Below the pieces are notes generated by a model. It was not told the origin of the DNA and searched no databases. It saw only the letters and a program-made list of their open reading frames with translations. From Actinomycetes bacterium (GTDB lineage: Bacteria > Actinomycetota > Actinomycetes > Propionibacteriales > Nocardioidaceae), in NCBI GenBank assembly GCA_023417775.1, contig JAEZEJ010000129.1:1-41099 (forward strand): a DNA stretch of 41,099 nucleotides. The letters run 5' to 3'. Position numbers and translations under genes: made by a program. This document shows positions 23,715 to 32,568 of the stretch, one piece after another; the first letter of the stretch is position 1, and every line of letters starts with the position of its first letter.

Positions 23715-24523
23715 ACCAGGCATGTCGATGTGCGGTCGTGGGTCGGCCGGTGACGCACTCGCTGTCCCCGGTGATGCATCGGGCCGCCTACGATGCGCTC
23801 GGACTGGACTGGACCTATGAGGCCGTGGAGCTGCCCGACGGCGAGCTCGCGGGTTTCGCGGACGGTCTCGACGAGTCCTGGCGGGGACTGTCGGTGACGA
23901 TGCCGTTCAAGCGGGAGGCCGCCGCTCTGGCGGTCCAGCGCAGCGACGACGTGGTCTTCCTGGGCGTGGCCAATACCTTGGTGCGCCAGGAGGACGGCTG
24001 GCATGCGACCAATACCGATGTGCCCGGCGCGATCCTGGCCCTGCGTGAGGCGGGCGTCGAGCAGGTGGAGACGGTGCGCGTGCTGGGGGCGGGGGCGACC
24101 GCGGCCTCGCTGATCCTGGCGGCCTCGCGGCTGGGCGCTCGGTCTGTGGTGCTGAACGTCCGGGATGCGTCGCGGGCGACCGAGGTGATCGCCGTCGCCC
24201 GGGAGCTCTCCCTGGACATCGAGGTGGCGGATCTGCAGGCGCCGTCCGACGGGATGGTCGACCTGCTCGTCAACACGATCCCGTCCACCGCGACCTCCGG
24301 ACGCGAGCATGCGCTCGTCGGCGGCGCCAGGGCGGTCTTCGAGGCGATCTACGACCCATGGCCGACAGCATTGCTGAGCGCCGCCCAGGAGGAGGGGCTC
24401 GCGACCTCGACGGGGATCGATCTGCTGGCCCACCAGGCGGTCCTGCAGGTGCTGGAGATGACCGGCGAGGCCGTCTCCTGCGATGTGCTCCGGGACGCGG
24501 CCCTCGATGCCCTCACGGCGTGA
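23708..24523 (+). CDS. aroE: Shikimate dehydrogenase
   Basis: Reduces 3-dehydroshikimate to shikimate with NADPH. 271 aa. Substrate site: GRPVTHSLSPVMHR at the N-terminus, catalytic Lys in SVTMPFKREA (about 77) and Asp in NTDVPGA (about 102). Cofactor site: Rossmann VLGAGATAASLILAA (about 125). GTG 23708, or TTG 23711, overlapping the mltG stop. It is separated from the other shikimate genes (aroCKB, 25318-28078) only by the prepilin peptidase gene. Confidence 0.95.
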   Translation: MLNQACRCAVVGRPVTHSLSPVMHRAAYDALGLDWTYEAVELPDGELAGFADGLDESWRGLSVTMPFKREAAALAVQRSDDVVFLGVANTLVRQEDGWHATNTDVPGAILALREAGVEQVETVRVLGAGATAASLILAASRLGARSVVLNVRDASRATEVIAVARELSLDIEVADLQAPSDGMVDLLVNTIPSTATSGREHALVGGARAVFEAIYDPWPTALLSAAQEEGLATSTGIDLLAHQAVLQVLEMTGEAVSCDVLRDAALDALTA

Positions 24524-24545
24524 GCGGGCCCGTCCGTTCCGTGAG

Positions 24546-24554
24546 TTGTCCACA
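24546..24554 (+). promoter_or_regulatory. DnaA-box-like 9-mer (TTGTCCACA)
   Basis: Exact match to the actinobacterial DnaA-box consensus TTGTCCACA, in the 82-bp gap between aroE and the prepilin peptidase gene. A single box; may be chance or a DnaA titration/regulatory site. Confidence 0.3.
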
Positions 24555-24567
24555 GCAGGTCCGCGAC

Positions 24568-24587
24568 GGGTCCGTGAGGGCGGACCC
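24568..24587 (+). promoter_or_regulatory. Inverted repeat GGGTCC-N8-GGACCC upstream of the prepilin peptidase -10
   Basis: Perfect 6-bp arms with an 8-nt loop, ending 6 bp before the -10 box at 24594. Could be an operator overlapping the -35 region or the aroE transcription end; no U-tract. Confidence 0.35.
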
Positions 24588-24593
24588 ACGCGA

Positions 24594-24599
24594 TAGGGT
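24594..24599 (+). promoter_or_regulatory. -10 element of leaderless prepilin peptidase promoter (TAGGGT)
   Basis: TAGGGT ends 6 nt before GTG 24606. Confidence 0.6.
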
Positions 24600-24605
24600 C
24601 GGCGC

Positions 24606-25271
24606 GTGCCCGCCGCCTCGTTGACCGTCGTCGCCGCCGCGCTCATCGCCGCCGCGAGCCGGTGGTGGCTCGCTCGCCTGCCGGAGCCGGAGGCGGACCC
24701 CGACGAGCACAAAGTCCTCTACGCCGAGCTCGCCCGCCCGGTCCTGCCGACGCTGCTCATGGTGGTGTCGGCCGCGCTGCTCGCGGCCCTAGCGGCCTGG
24801 CAGCTGCCGCCGGCCCTGCTGCCCGCCTGGGCGGTGGTGGCCGGGGTGGCGCCGGTCCTGGCCTATGTGGACCTGCGGACCCATCTGCTGCCCTATCTGA
24901 TCGTGGCACCGACTTATGTGCTGGTGTGGCTGCTGACGGCGGGCGTGGCGATCGGCACGCGTGACGGAGGACTCGTCCTCGCCGCGCTGGTGGGCAATAT
25001 CGTCGTCTTCGCGGTCTTCTGGCTGCTCTACGTCATCGCCGGGAGGTTCCTGGCCGGCGGCTTCGGCTACGGGGATGTTCGGCTCTCGGCGGTCCTCGGA
25101 GTGCTGCTCGGCCCGCTGGGCGCCTCGGCGACCTTCGTCGGCATCTACGCCGGATTCGTGATCGCCGCGGTCGGGGGAGTGATCCGGAACCGTGGACGGG
25201 TGCGCGGCGGCCCACCGGTGGCCTTCGGTCCGGCGATGCTCCTGGGGGCCTTCGTCGCCGTGTTCGCCTGA
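24606..25271 (+). CDS. Prepilin-type leader peptidase (A24 family, no methylase domain)
   Basis: 221 aa, about six to seven membrane helices. The two catalytic aspartates of the A24 aspartyl protease family are visible: D89 in LAYVDLRTHLLPY and D157 in GYGDVRLSAVLG. The N-terminal cysteine-bearing methyltransferase domain of PilD is absent, as usual in actinobacterial versions. It would cleave type IV pilin or Tad/Flp-like prepilins at the inner membrane. No pilin, ATPase or secretin genes are nearby, so its substrate must be encoded elsewhere. Leaderless GTG start. Confidence 0.9.
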   Translation: MPAASLTVVAAALIAAASRWWLARLPEPEADPDEHKVLYAELARPVLPTLLMVVSAALLAALAAWQLPPALLPAWAVVAGVAPVLAYVDLRTHLLPYLIVAPTYVLVWLLTAGVAIGTRDGGLVLAALVGNIVVFAVFWLLYVIAGRFLAGGFGYGDVRLSAVLGVLLGPLGASATFVGIYAGFVIAAVGGVIRNRGRVRGGPPVAFGPAMLLGAFVAVFA

Positions 25272-25305
25272 GGGAACCTGCGAGCTCGCCGCCGGGGTGC
25301 CGTGA

Positions 25306-25311
25306 AAGAAT
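25306..25311 (+). promoter_or_regulatory. Putative -10 element of leaderless aroC promoter (AAGAAT)
   Basis: AAGAAT keeps the key A2 and T6 of TANNNT and ends 6 nt before ATG 25318. No ribosome-binding site is present. Confidence 0.45.
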
Positions 25312-25317
25312 CACCCC

Positions 25318-26496
25318 ATGCTTCGTTGGTTGACGGCCGGAGAATCGCACGGCCCAGCGTTGGTGGCGACCCTCGACGGCCTCCCGGCCGGTGTGGAGGT
25401 CGGCAGTGCCGAGATCCAGGTCGCTCTCGCCCGTCGTCGCCTCGGATACGGGCGCGGGGCCCGCATGAACTTCGAAGCCGATGAGCTCGAGATCGTCGGC
25501 GGCATCCGCCATGGCCGGACCCTCGGCAGCCCCATCGCGCTGCGGATCGGCAACACCGAGTGGCCCAAATGGGAGCGGGTGATGTCGGCCGACCCGATCG
25601 ATGCCGAGGAGCTGGCCGGGCTCAAGCGCGGCGCCCCGCTGACCCGTCCCCGCCCGGGGCACGCTGATCTGGCGGGCATGCAGAAGTACGACTTCGACGA
25701 GGCTCGTCCGATCCTGGAGCGCGCGAGCGCCCGCGAGACCGCAGCGCGGGTGGCGCTCGGTGAGATCGCCGCCCGTTTCGTGCAGCAGGCCACCGGCGCC
25801 ACCATCGTCAGCCATGTGGTCGAGCTCGGCACGGTCGTCGCGCCGGCCGGCAATGTGCCGACGGCGGCCGATGTCGAGCGCCTGGACGCCGATCCGCTCC
25901 GTTGCGCCGACCCGGACGCCTCCCAGCGGATGGTCGCCGAGGTCGACGCAGCCCACAAGGAGGGCGACACCCTCGGCGGCGTCGTCGAGGTCGCGGTGTG
26001 GGGGCTCCCGCCCGGCCTCGGCTCCCACACCCAGTGGGACCGTCGGCTGGACAGCCGGCTGGCCGGTGCCCTGATGGGCATCCAGGCGATCAAGGGCGTC
26101 GAGCTGGGCGACGGGTTCGAGCTCGCGCGCACGCGTGGATCGGCGGCACACGATGAGATCGTCCCCACCGGTGAGGGCATCCGGCGGGTCACCGGCCGCT
26201 CCGGTGGCACCGAGGGCGGCATGACCACCGGCGAGCTGCTGCGCGTGCGCGCCGCGATGAAGCCCATCGCCACGGTGCCGCGGGCACTGCGGACGGTCGA
26301 CGTCGCCACGGGCGACGAGACCACGGCCCACCACCAGCGCTCCGATGTATGCGCGGTGCCCGCCGCCGGCGTCGTCGCCGAGGCGATGGTCGCGCTCACT
26401 CTGGCCGATGCCGTGTTGGAGAAGTTCGGCGGCGATTCGGTGAACGAGACCCGCCGTAACGTGGAGAGCTACCTGGCGAACCTGAGGTTCCGCTGA
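25318..26496 (+). CDS. aroC: Chorismate synthase
   Basis: Converts EPSP to chorismate using reduced FMN. 392 aa. Signature blocks GESHGPALVATLDGLPAG, RRRLGYGRGARMNFEADE, RPGHADLAGMQKYDFDEARPI cut at KYD, ERASARETAARVA and the C-terminal RSDVCAVPAAGVVAEAM are all present. Leaderless ATG. The TGA shares a base with the aroK ATG, so aroC-aroK-aroB form one coupled unit. Confidence 0.97.
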   Translation: MLRWLTAGESHGPALVATLDGLPAGVEVGSAEIQVALARRRLGYGRGARMNFEADELEIVGGIRHGRTLGSPIALRIGNTEWPKWERVMSADPIDAEELAGLKRGAPLTRPRPGHADLAGMQKYDFDEARPILERASARETAARVALGEIAARFVQQATGATIVSHVVELGTVVAPAGNVPTAADVERLDADPLRCADPDASQRMVAEVDAAHKEGDTLGGVVEVAVWGLPPGLGSHTQWDRRLDSRLAGALMGIQAIKGVELGDGFELARTRGSAAHDEIVPTGEGIRRVTGRSGGTEGGMTTGELLRVRAAMKPIATVPRALRTVDVATGDETTAHHQRSDVCAVPAAGVVAEAMVALTLADAVLEKFGGDSVNETRRNVESYLANLRFR

Positions 26497-27002
26497 TGGC
26501 GCCGGTCGTCCTGGTCGGGCCACCGGGCGCCGGCAAGTCGACCGTCGCCCAGCTGGTCGCCGAACGACTCGGCCTCTCGGTGCGCGACACCGATGCCGAT
26601 GTCGAGGCGCAGCAGGGGGTGAGCGTGCAGGACATCTTCGTCGAATCCGGTGAGGCCCGATTCCGCGAGCTCGAGCACGAGGCGGTGGCCCGCGCGCTGG
26701 CCGAACACGATGGGATCGTCTCGCTGGGGGGCGGCGCGCCGGTGCACGAGGCCACCCGGACGATGCTGCGCGACCATCGGGTGGTGTTCCTGGACGTCGG
26801 GCTCGCACAGGCGGCATCGCGGGTCGGCATGAACTCCGGTCGTCCGCTGCTGCTCGGCAATGTCCGCGGACAGCTCAAGAAGCTGATGGACGAGCGCCGC
26901 CCGGTCTACCTGGACGTCGCGACACTGGTCATCGACACCGACAGGCTGTCGCCCGATGAGGTGGCCGATGCGGTCGTGGCCTTCGTCGAGGGGGCTCGAT
27001 GA
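26496..27002 (+). CDS. aroK: Shikimate kinase
   Basis: Phosphorylates shikimate at O3 with ATP. 168 aa P-loop kinase: Walker A GPPGAGKST (about 8-16), shikimate-binding DTDADVE (about 32), FRELEHEAV, SLGGGAPVHE (Walker B-like GGG region, about 80), and lid region RPLLL. TGATG overlap with aroC; ATGA overlap with aroB. Confidence 0.96.
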   Translation: MAPVVLVGPPGAGKSTVAQLVAERLGLSVRDTDADVEAQQGVSVQDIFVESGEARFRELEHEAVARALAEHDGIVSLGGGAPVHEATRTMLRDHRVVFLDVGLAQAASRVGMNSGRPLLLGNVRGQLKKLMDERRPVYLDVATLVIDTDRLSPDEVADAVVAFVEGAR

Positions 27003-28078
27003 GCCGCCTGACGGTCGCCACCGCCCAGCCCTATGAGGTCGTCGTCGCGCCGCGCGCCGGCTCCGAGCTGGTCGGTCTGGTGCCCGCCGACACCGAGCGG
27101 GTCGCGATCGTGCATGCACCCGCGGTCACCGATCGAGCCGAGAGCCTCGCCGCCGGGCTATCGCACCTGCAGGTACTGCTCATCGAGAGCCCCGACGGCG
27201 AGCAGGCGAAGACCCCCGAGTTCCTCGCGCACTGCTGGAGCCTGCTCGCCCAGCACGGCTACACCCGATCGGATCTCGTCGTCGGCATCGGCGGGGGAGC
27301 GACCACCGATCTCGCCGGCTTCCTCGCTGCCAGCTGGTTGCGCGGTGTGCGCTTCGTGACCGTGCCGACCACCGTATTGGGCATGGTCGATGCCGCGGTC
27401 GGCGGCAAGACCGGCATCAATCTGCGCGAGGGCAAGAATCTGGTCGGGGCCTTCCACGAGCCGATCGGGGTCCTGTGCGATCTCGACGCGCTCGCCTCCC
27501 TCCCGGCGGCGGAGATCCGCAGCGGACTGGCCGAGATCGTCAAGTGCGGCTTCATCGCCGATCCGGTGATCCTCGACATGGTCGAGCGTGATCCTGCCGC
27601 GGCGGCCGATCCGCACGATCCGGTCCTCGCGGAGCTGATCGAGCGCGGCATCGCCGTCAAGGCGGCCACCGTGGCCGGTGACCTCACTGAGCGCGGCCCC
27701 GGGGGAGCCATCGGTCGCGAGGCCCTCAACTACGGGCACACCCTCGGCCACGCGATCGAGCGGCACGAGCACTATCGGGTCCGGCACGGCGAGGCCATCG
27801 CGATCGGCATGGTGTTCGTCGCGGAGCTGGCGCATCGGGCGGGGCGGATCGACTCGCGGTTGCTGGCCCGGCACCGTCGCCTGCTGGCCTCGGTCGGCCT
27901 GCCCACGACGTACCGCGAGGATCAGTTCGACGCGCTGATGGCGGGCATGCGATTGGACAAGAAGTCCCGTGGCTCCACGTTGCGCTTCGTCGTCCTCGAT
28001 GCGCTGGCCCGTCCCTCCATCTTCGCCGGCCCCGATGAGTCCCTCTTGCACGCGTCCTATGAGGCGATCCTCGAATGA
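26999..28078 (+). CDS. aroB: 3-Dehydroquinate synthase
   Basis: NAD- and metal-dependent conversion of DAHP to 3-dehydroquinate. 359 aa. Motifs: DGEQAKT, VGIGGGATTDLAGFLAASWLRG, VPTTVLGMVDAAVGGKTGIN, metal ligands in GLAEIVKCG (Glu), NYGHTLGHAIE and RHGEAIAIGM (His). ATG in the aroK stop overlap. The dehydroquinase gene aroQ, often next, is not here. Its own stop lies in an ATGA that opens bridging micro-ORF C. Confidence 0.97.
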   Translation: MSRLTVATAQPYEVVVAPRAGSELVGLVPADTERVAIVHAPAVTDRAESLAAGLSHLQVLLIESPDGEQAKTPEFLAHCWSLLAQHGYTRSDLVVGIGGGATTDLAGFLAASWLRGVRFVTVPTTVLGMVDAAVGGKTGINLREGKNLVGAFHEPIGVLCDLDALASLPAAEIRSGLAEIVKCGFIADPVILDMVERDPAAAADPHDPVLAELIERGIAVKAATVAGDLTERGPGGAIGREALNYGHTLGHAIERHEHYRVRHGEAIAIGMVFVAELAHRAGRIDSRLLARHRRLLASVGLPTTYREDQFDALMAGMRLDKKSRGSTLRFVVLDALARPSIFAGPDESLLHASYEAILE

Positions 28079-28188
28079 GCTCGGCGGCCTGTACCGAGAT
28101 TTGCTCCCCACTCGTCAACCAGAGACCCTCGCCGTCGACGAATGGGGAGCAAATCTCGGTACAACGGGGGAAGCGGGTGGCGCGATGA
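28075..28188 (+). CDS. Bridging micro-ORF C (37 aa) containing a palindromic element
   Basis: ATG 28075 overlaps the aroB stop; TGA 28186-28188 overlaps the start ATG of the Xaa-Pro peptidase. The peptide carries TEICSPLVN, six variable residues, TNGEQISVQ and a basic tail (RGKRVAR). Same fixed pattern as A and B. The flanking ATGAGC is duplicated. The minus strand of the same element is also open and encodes CTEICSPFVD and SGEQISVQ, a consequence of the palindrome. Confidence 0.5.
   Translation: MSSAACTEICSPLVNQRPSPSTNGEQISVQRGKRVAR
28091..28162 (+). repeat. Palindromic element, copy C (near-perfect)
   Basis: 26-nt arms GTACCGAGATTTGCTCCC+CACTCGTC and GACGAATG+GGGAGCAAATCTCGGTAC pair at 25 of 26 positions around a 20-nt loop (28117-28136). 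The best preserved of three copies. Confidence 0.92.
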
Positions 28189-29231
28189 GCAGGGCTGTCC
28201 GTCGGGAGAGGCTCGGCCGGCTGATCGCCGAGCAGGGTGCCGACGCCCTCTACGTGGGCGACCTGGTCAATGTCCGGTACCTCACCGGATTCACCGGATC
28301 CAATGGCGCGGTGCTGATCTCCGCCGACGGGTCCGCGGTCTTCTTCACCGATGGCCGATATCGCGAGCAGGCGGTGCGCGAGCTGCCCGATGTCGAGCAC
28401 GTCATCACCCGGCAGCTGCTGGACGAGGCACGCGGTCGCGCCCATGGCCTGCTACTGGCGGAGACCCACGTGCTGAGCGTCGATGCCTGGCGCCGGCTCG
28501 GCGAGCCCGTCTCGTCGGGGCGGCTGGTGGAGCGGTTGCGCGAGGTCAAGGACGACGGTGAGATCGACTCCCTTCGCCGGGCCTGCGCGGTCTCGGCGGA
28601 GGCCCTCGAGCAGCTGCTCGCCGGCCGGCTCGTGGGGCGTACCGAGCGCGAGCTCGCCCACGAGCTCGAGGACCGCATGTTCCGGCTCGGGGCCGAGGAC
28701 AAGGCCTTCGACACGATCCTCGCGGCGGGTGAGAACTCGGCCGTCCCGCACCACCACCCGACCGAGCGCGTGGTCGAGCGGGGCGATCTGCTGAAGATCG
28801 ACTTCGGGGCGCTGGTCGAGGGATATCACGCGGACTGCACGCGGACCGTCGTCATCGGCGCCGCGAGCGACTGGCAGCGGGAGATCTACGCCGCGGTCCG
28901 TGAATCCCAGGCCGCCGGTCTTGACCGGCTGCGCGAGGGTGTCCCGGTCGCGGAGTCCTATACGGCCGCCACCGCCTCCCTCGACGCGGCGGGATGGCTC
29001 TCGGCCTTCACCACGGGCCTCGGGCACGGCGTGGGGCTGCAGATTCACGAGGACCCGTTCATCGGCGCGGCTCACCCCGGTAGACTCACTCGGCGCACTG
29101 TCTTGACGATGGAGCCGGGTATCTATCTGCCCGGGCGTGGGGGAGTGCGCATCGAAGACACCGTCGTCGTGACGGACGCCGCACCCGAGGTGCTGACCAC
29201 GACGCCCAAAGACCTCATGGAGATCGACTGA
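28185..29231 (+). CDS. pepQ: Xaa-Pro aminopeptidase/dipeptidase (M24 family)
   Basis: 348 aa metallopeptidase cleaving X-Pro bonds. N-terminal creatinase-like domain (about 1-120: ALYVGDLVNVRYLTGFTGSNG) and C-terminal pita-bread domain with the five metal ligands: Asp in KIDFGALVEG, Asp in HADCTRTVV, His in GLGHGVGLQIHEDP, Glu in TMEPGIYLPG, Glu in RIEDTVVV. ATG 28185 chosen because the frame upstream only reads the repeat element; GGGGGAAG lies upstream. Followed directly by efp (TGATG), the standard actinobacterial pair. Symbol by family; exact specificity not shown. Confidence 0.93.
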   Translation: MSRAVRRERLGRLIAEQGADALYVGDLVNVRYLTGFTGSNGAVLISADGSAVFFTDGRYREQAVRELPDVEHVITRQLLDEARGRAHGLLLAETHVLSVDAWRRLGEPVSSGRLVERLREVKDDGEIDSLRRACAVSAEALEQLLAGRLVGRTERELAHELEDRMFRLGAEDKAFDTILAAGENSAVPHHHPTERVVERGDLLKIDFGALVEGYHADCTRTVVIGAASDWQREIYAAVRESQAAGLDRLREGVPVAESYTAATASLDAAGWLSAFTTGLGHGVGLQIHEDPFIGAAHPGRLTRRTVLTMEPGIYLPGRGGVRIEDTVVVTDAAPEVLTTTPKDLMEID

Positions 29232-29794
29232 TGGCCACCACGAACGACTTGAAGAACGGCATGGTGCTCAACATCGACGGACAGCTCTGGTCCGTCGTGT
29301 GGTTCCAGCACCACAAGCCCGGCAAGGGCGGAGCGGTCGTACGGACCAAGCTGAAGAACGTCACGAGCGGCAAGACCGTCGATCGCACCTTCAATGCCGA
29401 TGTCAAGGTCGAGGTCGCCAATGTCGACAAGCGCGATATGCAGTTCCTGTACCACGACGGAACCTCCTATGTGTTCATGGACAACTCGACCTACGATCAG
29501 CTCGAGCTGAACGATGCGGTCGTCGGCGATGCCAAGGACTACATGCTGGAGAACCAGAACGCCGTGGTCGCCGTCAACGACGGCCTCCCGCTGTACATCG
29601 AGCTTCCGGCCTCGGTCGAGCTGACCGTCGAGTACACCGAGCCCGGTCTGCAGGGCGACCGCTCCAGCGGTGGCACCAAGCCGGCGCGGCTGGAGACCGG
29701 CAAGGAGATCCAGGTGCCGCTGTTCATCGACAACGGCGAGCGGGTCAAGGTCGACACCCGTGACGGCAGCTACCTCGGGCGCGTCTCGGCCTGA
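29231..29794 (+). CDS. efp: Elongation factor P
   Basis: Rescues ribosomes stalled on polyproline. 187 aa, three beta-barrel domains. The loop reaching the peptidyl-tRNA reads HHKPGKGGAVVRT with K32 at its tip. Actinobacterial EF-P is generally described with an unmodified PGKGP loop; here the second Pro is Gly, which resembles other phyla. No modifying enzymes are in the window. TGATG overlaps on both sides (pepQ, nusB) give a coupled pepQ-efp-nusB unit. Confidence 0.97.
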   Translation: MATTNDLKNGMVLNIDGQLWSVVWFQHHKPGKGGAVVRTKLKNVTSGKTVDRTFNADVKVEVANVDKRDMQFLYHDGTSYVFMDNSTYDQLELNDAVVGDAKDYMLENQNAVVAVNDGLPLYIELPASVELTVEYTEPGLQGDRSSGGTKPARLETGKEIQVPLFIDNGERVKVDTRDGSYLGRVSA

Positions 29795-30204
29795 TGGGAG
29801 CACGTACGCGCTACCGCAAGCGGGCCCTGGACATCCTCTTCGAGTCCGAGGCCCGCGGCGGTGACCTCTCGGCGACGCTCGCCGACCGGGTCGCGGTGAA
29901 CGACCCGCCGATCAATGCCTACACGGTGGCGCTCGTCGAAGGCGTCACCGCGCACCAGACGCGCATCGATGGCCTGCTGGGGGAGAACGCCCGCGGCTGG
30001 ACCCTCGAGCGCATGCCGGCGGTGGACCGGAACCTGCTGCGCATCGGTGCCTACGAGATCCTCTACAACGAGGACGTGCCCGATGCCGTCGCGGTGAGCG
30101 AGGCGGTCGACCTCGCCACCGATCTGTCCACGGACGAGTCACCCAAGTTCGTCGGCGGTCTGCTGAGCCGGCTCATCGAGCTCAAGCCCTCCCTCGCGGA
30201 GTAG
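29794..30204 (+). CDS. nusB: Transcription antitermination factor NusB
   Basis: 136 aa all-helical protein that with NusE (S10) binds boxA in rRNA leaders. Begins GARTRYRKRALDILFESEARG, typical NusB N-terminus with the Arg-rich boxA contact; LERMPAVDRNLLRIGAYEILY and DVPDAVAVSEAVDLA are the conserved core. ATG in the efp stop. Last gene of its unit; a 548-bp repeat-bearing spacer follows. Confidence 0.95.
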   Translation: MGARTRYRKRALDILFESEARGGDLSATLADRVAVNDPPINAYTVALVEGVTAHQTRIDGLLGENARGWTLERMPAVDRNLLRIGAYEILYNEDVPDAVAVSEAVDLATDLSTDESPKFVGGLLSRLIELKPSLAE

Positions 30205-30231
30205 CACCGGCCGCACCCCGTCCGCGCGTGA

Positions 30232-30481
30232 GCGGTGAGCTGTCAACCACCGACGGCGCTCGCGTGGGCGGTGAGCTGTCAACCACCCTCGACCGCTGCG
30301 GTGGTTGACTGCTCACCGCTACGTGGACCGTCACGAAGACGGTGCGTGGCCAACCATCGACGGCGTTCGGGTGGTTGATCATGCACCGAGATCGAGCGGG
30401 GCATGATCGCGGTGTGTCATCAACGATGCGCTGCGGTCCGGCCGCGAACGCCGGCTGTCTCGGTGGTTGACCACTCACCGC
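30232..30481 (+). repeat. Array of three REP-like hairpins downstream of nusB
   Basis: Unit GCGGTGAGCTGTCAACCACC occurs twice in direct orientation (30232-30251, 30268-30287), then inverted with one change (30300-30319), then as diverged inverted copies at 30370-30388 and 30462-30481, each with its own partner (30340-30356 and 30409-30424). Three successive stem-loops result: 30268-30319 (20-bp stem, one mismatch, 12-nt loop), 30340-30388 and 30409-30481. Non-coding; the rest of 30482-30752 holds only the possible terminator and the opu promoter. Confidence 0.85.
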
Positions 30482-30574
30482 TCCCTGCGAGCTGGGGAGT
30501 GGGTGCTGCTCACCTCGCGCTCGCCCGCCGGTTTCATTCCGCTCGCCGTCGTGCCGCGCCGTCTCAGTATGTGG

Positions 30575-30605
30575 CCGGTACCGCACCCCGGCGGCGGATT
30601 TTTTT
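30575..30605 (+). terminator. Possible rho-independent terminator
   Basis: CCG-(gta)-CCGC, loop ACCCCG, GCGG-CGG, then A and seven T (30599-30605). The stem is short and bulged, but a T7 run is exceptional in this GC-rich window. It lies between nusB and the opu promoter. Confidence 0.4.
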
Positions 30606-30698
30606 CGTCGGTCGAAAGTTCCACTTAATGCGGGGCGAACGGGGGATTCAGCACCCCTGATGCCTCTGATCCGGGCTGCGGGCAGGGAGGAAGGCCGT

Positions 30699-30704
30699 TA
30701 CCGT
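30699..30704 (+). promoter_or_regulatory. Putative -10 element of the osmoprotectant operon (TACCGT)
   Basis: TACCGT predicts transcription start near 30711 and a leader of about 42 nt; GAGGA precedes the first ATG at 30753. Weak evidence. Confidence 0.3.
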
Positions 30705-30752
30705 CGGGTGCTGGCCGCGAAAGTCGCGGTCGCCGACGGACGAGGACGGTGC

Positions 30753-31407
30753 ATGACGGCCATCTCCGATTTCTTCACGTTCATCGGGGAGCGATGGTCG
30801 GTGCTGTCGTTCCTCGCCTACCAACACATGAGCCTGGTCGTCCAGAGTCTGCTGCTGGCGACGCTGCTCGCCCTCGTGCTCGGAGTGCTCGCCACCCAGA
30901 CGAACTGGGGTGTCACGGCCGCGCAGACCCTGTCGGCGGTCGGCCTGACGATCCCGTCCTATGCATTGCTGGGTCTGCTCGTCGGCATCGTGAGCATCGG
31001 CGTCCTGCCATCGGTCATCGTCCTGGTGTTCTTCGGCTTCCTGCCGATCCTGCGCAATGTCGTCGTCGGGCTCCGCGGCGTGGATCCGGCGCTGATCGAG
31101 TCGGCCCGGGGCATGGGCATGAGCCGGATGGCGACCCTCCTGCGGCTGGAGATCCCGCTCGCCTGGCCCGTCATCATGACGGGCGTCCGCGTCTCGGCGC
31201 AGATGCTCATGGGCGTCGCCGCCATCGCCGCCTTCGCCCTCGGCCCGGGCCTCGGCGGCTACATCTTCTCGGGCATCTCCCGCATGGGAGGAGCCAATGC
31301 CACCAACTCGGTGGTGGCGGGCACGCTCGGCATCATCATCCTGGCCATCATCCTCGACATCGTCCTCAACCTGTTGACGCGACTCACGACCTCGAAGGGC
31401 ATCGCAC

Positions 31408-31415
<8 letters not shown>
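30753..31415 (+). CDS. Osmoprotectant ABC transporter permease (OpuCB/ProW-like), first copy
   Basis: 220 aa, five to six membrane helices. The MetI-type permease signature linking to the ATPase is ESARGMGMSRMATLLRLEIPLAWPVIMTG (about 107-135; EAA loop). Family: glycine betaine/carnitine/choline importers. ATG 30753 preferred (GAGGA 7 nt upstream) over ATG 30660, whose extra residues are not permease-like. Its end overlaps the ATPase gene by 8 bp. Pairs with the second permease at 32565 to form a heterodimer, as in OpuC systems. Confidence 0.92.

Positions 31416-32564
<1,149 letters not shown>

Positions 32565-32568
<4 letters not shown>

Noticed and set aside
27726..28445. Minus-strand frame across aroB-pepQ containing EICSPFVD and EQISVQ
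   Set aside because: Not an extra gene: it is the opposite-strand reading of palindromic element C, cited only as evidence of the element's symmetry.
30403..30660. + strand 85-codon frame in the nusB-opu spacer
   Set aside because: It passes through the repeat hairpins and the T-tract, has irregular codon use and no start signal; treated as non-coding.
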